A DNA stretch of 64,000 nucleotides from Sipunculus nudus (Eukaryota > Annelida > Sipuncula > Golfingiida > Sipunculidae). The notes beneath the pieces are model-generated. The model searched no databases. It was not told the DNA's origin and saw only the letters and a program-made list of their open reading frames with translations. A program made the position numbers and the translations under genes. Shown here one piece after another: positions 60,131 through 64,000 of the stretch (position 1 is its first letter; each line of letters begins with the position of its first letter). The stretch lies in contig CM049319.1 of NCBI GenBank assembly GCA_026874595.1, positions 58,662,917 to 58,726,916 on the forward strand, written 5' to 3'.

Positions 60131-61660
60131 GTTACCTGTGTATCTTCTGTCTCTATTTCTGTCTCTCTGTCACTGTCTTCATTACTATGTGTGTTCTAAA
60201 TGTCTCTGTCTTTGTCTCTCTGTCTGTCATTTCTTTCTGTCTCTGTCTTTGTTGATGTCTCACTGTTTTTCTTTCTGTCTCTGTCTTTGTCTATGTCTCA
60301 CCATATTTCTTTCTGTCTCTGTCTTTGTCTATGTCTCACTGTCCTTCTTTTTGTCTCTGTCTTTGTCTATGTCTCACTGTCCTTCTTTCTGTCTCTGTCT
60401 TTGTCTATGTCTCTCTGTCTTTCTTTCTGTCTCTGTCTTTGTCTATGTCTCACTGTCCTTCTTTCTGTCTCTGTCTTTGTCTATGTCTCTGTCTCTCTTT
60501 CTGTCTCTGTCTTTGTCTATGTCTCTGTCTTTCTTTCTGTCTCTGTCTTTGTCTATGTCTCACCATATTTCTTTCTGTCTCTGTCTTGGTCTATGTCTCA
60601 CCATATTTCTTTCTGTCTCTGTCTTTGTCTATGTCTCACTGTCCTTCTTTCTGTCTCTGTCTTTGTCTATGTCTCTCTGTCTTTCTTTCTGTCTCTGTCT
60701 TTGTCTATGTCTCTCTGTCTTTCTTTCTGTCTCTGTCTTTGTCTATGTCTCACTGTCCTTCTATCTGTCTCTGTCTTTGTCTATGTCTCTCTGTCTTTCT
60801 TTCTGTCTCTGTCTTTGTCTATGTCTCTCTGTCTTTCTCTCTGCCTCTGTCTTTGTCTCTGTCTTGCTGACTTTGTTATTTTCTCTGTCTTTTTCTCTCT
60901 TCTCTCTGTCTCTGATTCTTGCTGACTTTCTAATTTTCTCTGTCTTTGCTTTTGCCTCCCTCTGTCTTCTCCCTGTATTCTCTCTGTCCCTGGTTCTCTT
61001 TTGCTTTCTCTAGATTGATATTTGTATTTAATGTCTCTCTCTGTCTGTCTTCTCTGTGTTGCAGTGTCTCTCCTTATCTCTCTCACTGTATTGGCCTACC
61101 TGTCAATTTTCTCTGTATTATCTCTGTCTCTCTGTCTGTCTTTCTTTCTGTCTTCTCTATCTGCCATTCTCTTTATCTCTGTCAGTCTTCCTCCTGTCTT
61201 TCTTTCTGTTTTTCTGTCTTTTCCTTGTCTTATTGTCTCTGTCCTTGTTCTATCACTGATTCACTCTTTTATCATTATTTTTGTCTTTGTGTCTTTTTCT
61301 CTACCTTTGTCCCTGTCTGACTTTGTTCTCTGCCTCTGCCTTTGTCTCTGGTTCTTCCTGTCTCTGTTTTTGTCTCTGTCAGTCCTTCTTTATGTCTGTC
61401 TCTGTCTTCTCTCTTGCTCTCTTGTCTTTTTCTCTCCATTTCTGTGTCTTGTCTCTTTCTGTCTCTGTCCTCATATCACTGTCACCCAGTCTTTGTCTCA
61501 GGTTTTATCACATGTTTCACTTATTCCCTCTTTCTCTTTTCCTATTTCTTATTGTATGTTTGACTTTTCTTTACTGTGTACTGTGATCCCCCTCCTTTTC
61601 CTCTCTTTATGTTCTTTCTCTGTATGTTTATCTTAGTCCTTGCCTAATCATTGTCACTAA
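60131..61660 (+). repeat. Pyrimidine-rich minisatellite (38-bp units) and CTGT-rich flank
   Basis: From about 60215 to 60860, about 16 units of TTTCTGTCTCTGTCTTTGTC+TATGTCTC... recur; TCTATGTCTC anchors fall at 60291, 60329, 60367, 60405, 60443 and so on, 38 bp apart with two 36-bp intervals. 60860-61660 is the same composition but irregular. The strand is almost pure pyrimidine with G, so long open frames (for example 60138-61013) arise without being genes. Confidence 0.93.
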
Positions 61661-62480
61661 ATTGTACATCCTTTTTCACGTTCCTTTGTCTCTCCTTGTG
61701 TTTGTGTGTGTCTGTTCACATGTAGCTTCTTTATCATTGGTATAACTTTTCTATTACACCTCATGCTTTTGTTTAATTACAGAAATGTTTATCCATTTCT
61801 CTGTTCCAATATCCCTGTCCAGCTATTTTTCATGATATTTCTTTCAAATTTATTTTGTTATCTTCTACAAATAAACTTTTATCAACTGAGTGTATGTTGC
61901 AGTTTATGATAATATAATAAATATGAAATTAAAATATTTGTTCTTCAAAGATGGTTTAGTAGTTTCGCAAAAATCCATTTCAGTTTTGCTATTATTTAGT
62001 GAACAGTTTCTCAGAAGTGGCTGAAATCAAAAACAGTTTCAGATTTTTGAGTGGGCCCTTAGTGCATTTTATAAAAAATTATGTGCAAAAAGTTAGACAG
62101 GGCCAGTGGAACAGAGTATTATTTATTTGGTACAGAGCAAAGTCTGATGAAATGTGTGTTGTCTGTTGATGTTGTATGTTGAAAGCATGAATAAATGTAC
62201 ACCTATCAGTGGAAAAGTGTATATTTGATTTACAGGAACTGTAGGATCCTGCATTTGTTCAGGATAACAATCTGAGATTTTGTCTCACTGTATTATCACA
62301 CTGTCTGATAGAGTCAGATGTCAAAGAGGACATCCAGGTCCTGCTTTTATTTTGGTTTTCATTCTACCCGGATTTAATGGTTTGACAAGGAATTTTTCAA
62401 TTTTTACCATGCAGCTGTGTTAGCCATACTGTGGTACAGCCTGCTGTATTTTTGCAATCAGAACCGTGGACTTTTATTTT
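61661..62480 (+). other. dnajc5: dnajc5 intron 3, distal part
   Basis: AT-rich; nothing recognised. In particular there is no exon for the end of the J domain. Confidence 0.5.
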
Positions 62481-62930
62481 TATGCCCCCACCACAAAGTG
62501 GCCGGGGCATATAGTTTTACCCATATCCGTCCTTCCGTCCTTCCTAAATCAAACAGTTGTACAGACTTTTTTTCGCAATGCCTGCAGATATTGGCCTGAT
62601 TTTTGGTGTGTATGCAGATATTGACCAGTTACAGATCAAGTTCGCATTTCCTCCCCGTTGACCTACTTTTGACCGTTTTACAGCTCCTTAACTTAGAAAA
62701 TTTCATGAAAAATAGAAATTTTCATGACAAATACTCATGTACGGACTTTTTTTCGCAATGCCTGCAGATATTGGCCTGATTTTTAGTGTGTATGCAGATA
62801 ATGACCAGTTACAGATCAAGTTTGCGTTTCATCCCGGTTGACCTACTTTTGATTGTTTTACGGCTCCTAAACCTAGAAATTTTCATGAAAAATATAAATT
62901 TTCATGATAAATGTACATGTACAACCGTTT
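62481..62930 (+). repeat. First 180-bp tandem repeat block
   Basis: It begins TATGCCCCCACCACAAAGTG, then GCCGGGGCATATAG and a CCGTCC tract, then two units anchored by CCTGCAGATATTGGCCTGAT at 62581 and 62761 (exactly 180 bp apart). Confidence 0.95.
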
Positions 62931-62934
62931 TTAG

Positions 62935-63310
62935 CCCTGAGCTCATAGGCTGATGGGCTATTGTCGTCACCCAAGCTGTCCGTCTATCCGTCCATCTGTC
63001 TGTCAGGTGTCCGTCCGTCCGTCCGTTCCGCGTCTGTTAACTTTTACCTTGTGAGCGGGATATCTCTAAAAGGATTTATCGTTGGAATTTTATTTCATCA
63101 GTGAAGATGTATATCGATAAAATCTCGGTTAAGTTCGAAGGTGGGTGACCTTGACCCATTTTTCTACATTTTAGAGCTGATTATAATAAAACACTCAGAA
63201 GCTTATATCTCAGGAACCATTGTGTGGATTTTCACAAAACTTACTATGATCATTGGGACTGATGGTCTGTACGTGCTGCACAATTTTGGTGGCGTCACCT
63301 GCAATTTCTG
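62935..63310 (+). repeat. Intervening GTCC/GGTGGCGTCACC repeat
   Basis: Contains a CCGTCTGTC/GTCCGTCC tract, CTTGTGAGCGGGATATCTC (matching 24170) and GGTGGCGTCACC at about 63289, joining two other repeat families of the window. Confidence 0.75.
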
Positions 63311-63315
63311 ATTTT

Positions 63316-64000
63316 TATGCTCCCGTCACATAGTGGCCGGGGCATATAGTTTTACCCATGTCCGTCATTCCGTCATTCTGTCATTCCGAAATCAAACAGT
63401 TGTACGGACTTTTTTTCGCAATGCCTGCAGATATTGGCCTGATTTTTTGTGTGTGGGCAGATAATGACCAGTTACAGATCAAGTTCGCGTTTCGTCCCGG
63501 TTGACCTACTTTTGACCGTTTTACAGCTCCTAAACTTGGAAAATTTCATGAAAAATAGAAATTTTCATGACAAATACACATGTACAGACTTTTTTTCGCA
63601 ATACCTGCAGATATTGGCCTGATTTTTGGTGTGTGGGCAGATAATGACCAGTTACAGATCGAGTTTCCGTTTCGTCCCGGTTGACCTACTTTTGACCGTT
63701 TTACGCCTCCTAAACTTAGAAAAATTCATGAAATATAGAAATTTTCATGACAAATACACATGTACGGACTTTTTTTCGCAATACCTGCAGATATTGGCCT
63801 GATTTTTGGTGTGTGGCCAGATAATGACCAGTTACAGATCAAGTTCGTGTTTCGTCCCGGTTGACCTACTTTTGACCGTTTTACGGCTCCTAAACTTAGA
63901 AAATTTCATGAAAAATAGAAATATTCATGACAAATACACATGTACGGACTTTTTTTCGCAATGCCTGCAGATATTGGCCTGATTTTTGGTGTGTGGGCAG
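63316..64000 (+). repeat. Second 180-bp tandem repeat block, cut by the window end
   Basis: It starts with the same leader as the first block (TATGCTCCCGTCACATAGTG), then units anchored by CCTGCAGATATTGGCCTGAT at 63424, 63604, 63784 and 63964, each 180 bp apart and highly similar. The array continues beyond 64000. Confidence 0.95.

Noticed and set aside
60138-61013. Long open reading frames of up to 291 codons
   Set aside because: They read through a 38-bp pyrimidine minisatellite in every frame; composition is periodic Ser/Leu/Cys/Val with no domain.
62481-64000. Possible CRISPR-like direct repeats
   Set aside because: The 180-bp units are similar along their whole length, with no short repeat plus unique spacers, and the DNA is animal.
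55660-64000. Search for the next dnajc5 exon (FKEINNAH helix)
   Set aside because: No matching sequence with splice sites was found by eye; it is presumed to lie beyond the window.

Overview
This window is animal nuclear DNA: AT-rich, with split genes, long introns, many (TA)n and poly-G tracts and layered interspersed repeats. The predicted proteins are metazoan. The repeat styles look lophotrochozoan, most likely a mollusc: AGGTCA-rich repeats, GGTGGCGCCACC-cored tandem repeats, GTCC-rich elements and foldback elements. That taxonomic call is inference from repeat style, not proof.

Three conserved protein-coding genes could be assembled by hand from exons whose splice sites and reading phases agree. 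(1) bora (protein aurora borealis, an Aurora A/Plk1 activator) lies on the minus strand at 8820-16469, with ten coding exons that join into a 746-residue protein. (2) mzt1 (MOZART1, a gamma-tubulin ring complex subunit) lies on the plus strand at 18017-21517, with three coding exons and 76 residues. (3) dnajc5 (cysteine string protein) lies on the plus strand from 36703. Its first three coding exons are here, and the rest lies beyond the right edge. bora and mzt1 are head to head, about 1.5 kb between start codons, as their orthologues are in vertebrates. The sequence between them looks like a shared cell-cycle promoter with two CCAAT boxes and a CHR-like element.

Layout: 1-8.7 kb is non-coding, including a long repeat block (2.16-5.83 kb). 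8.7-17.7 kb is bora. 17.7-18.0 kb is the shared promoter. 18.0-22.4 kb is mzt1. 22.4-36.5 kb is non-coding and repeat-rich, with AGGTCA repeats (24.2-25.4 kb) and two inverted 1.3-1.5 kb arms (27.3-28.7 and 35.0-36.5 kb), the right one ending about 220 bp before dnajc5 exon 1. 36.5-64 kb is the 5' part of dnajc5. Its introns of 6.8, 12 and more than 8 kb hold a 5.2 kb terminal-inverted-repeat element (47.83-53.05 kb), a 2.0 kb foldback element (56.98-58.98 kb), a 38-bp minisatellite (60.2-60.9 kb) and a 180-bp tandem array that runs off the end.

I saw no tRNA or rRNA gene, no CRISPR array and no prokaryotic or viral gene cluster. The most promising unusual items are changes in Bora's degradation signals and its N-terminal extension, the conserved head-to-head mitotic gene pair, the large inverted duplication at dnajc5, and repeat families that carry ready-made regulatory or palindromic motifs. 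All alignments were made by eye.
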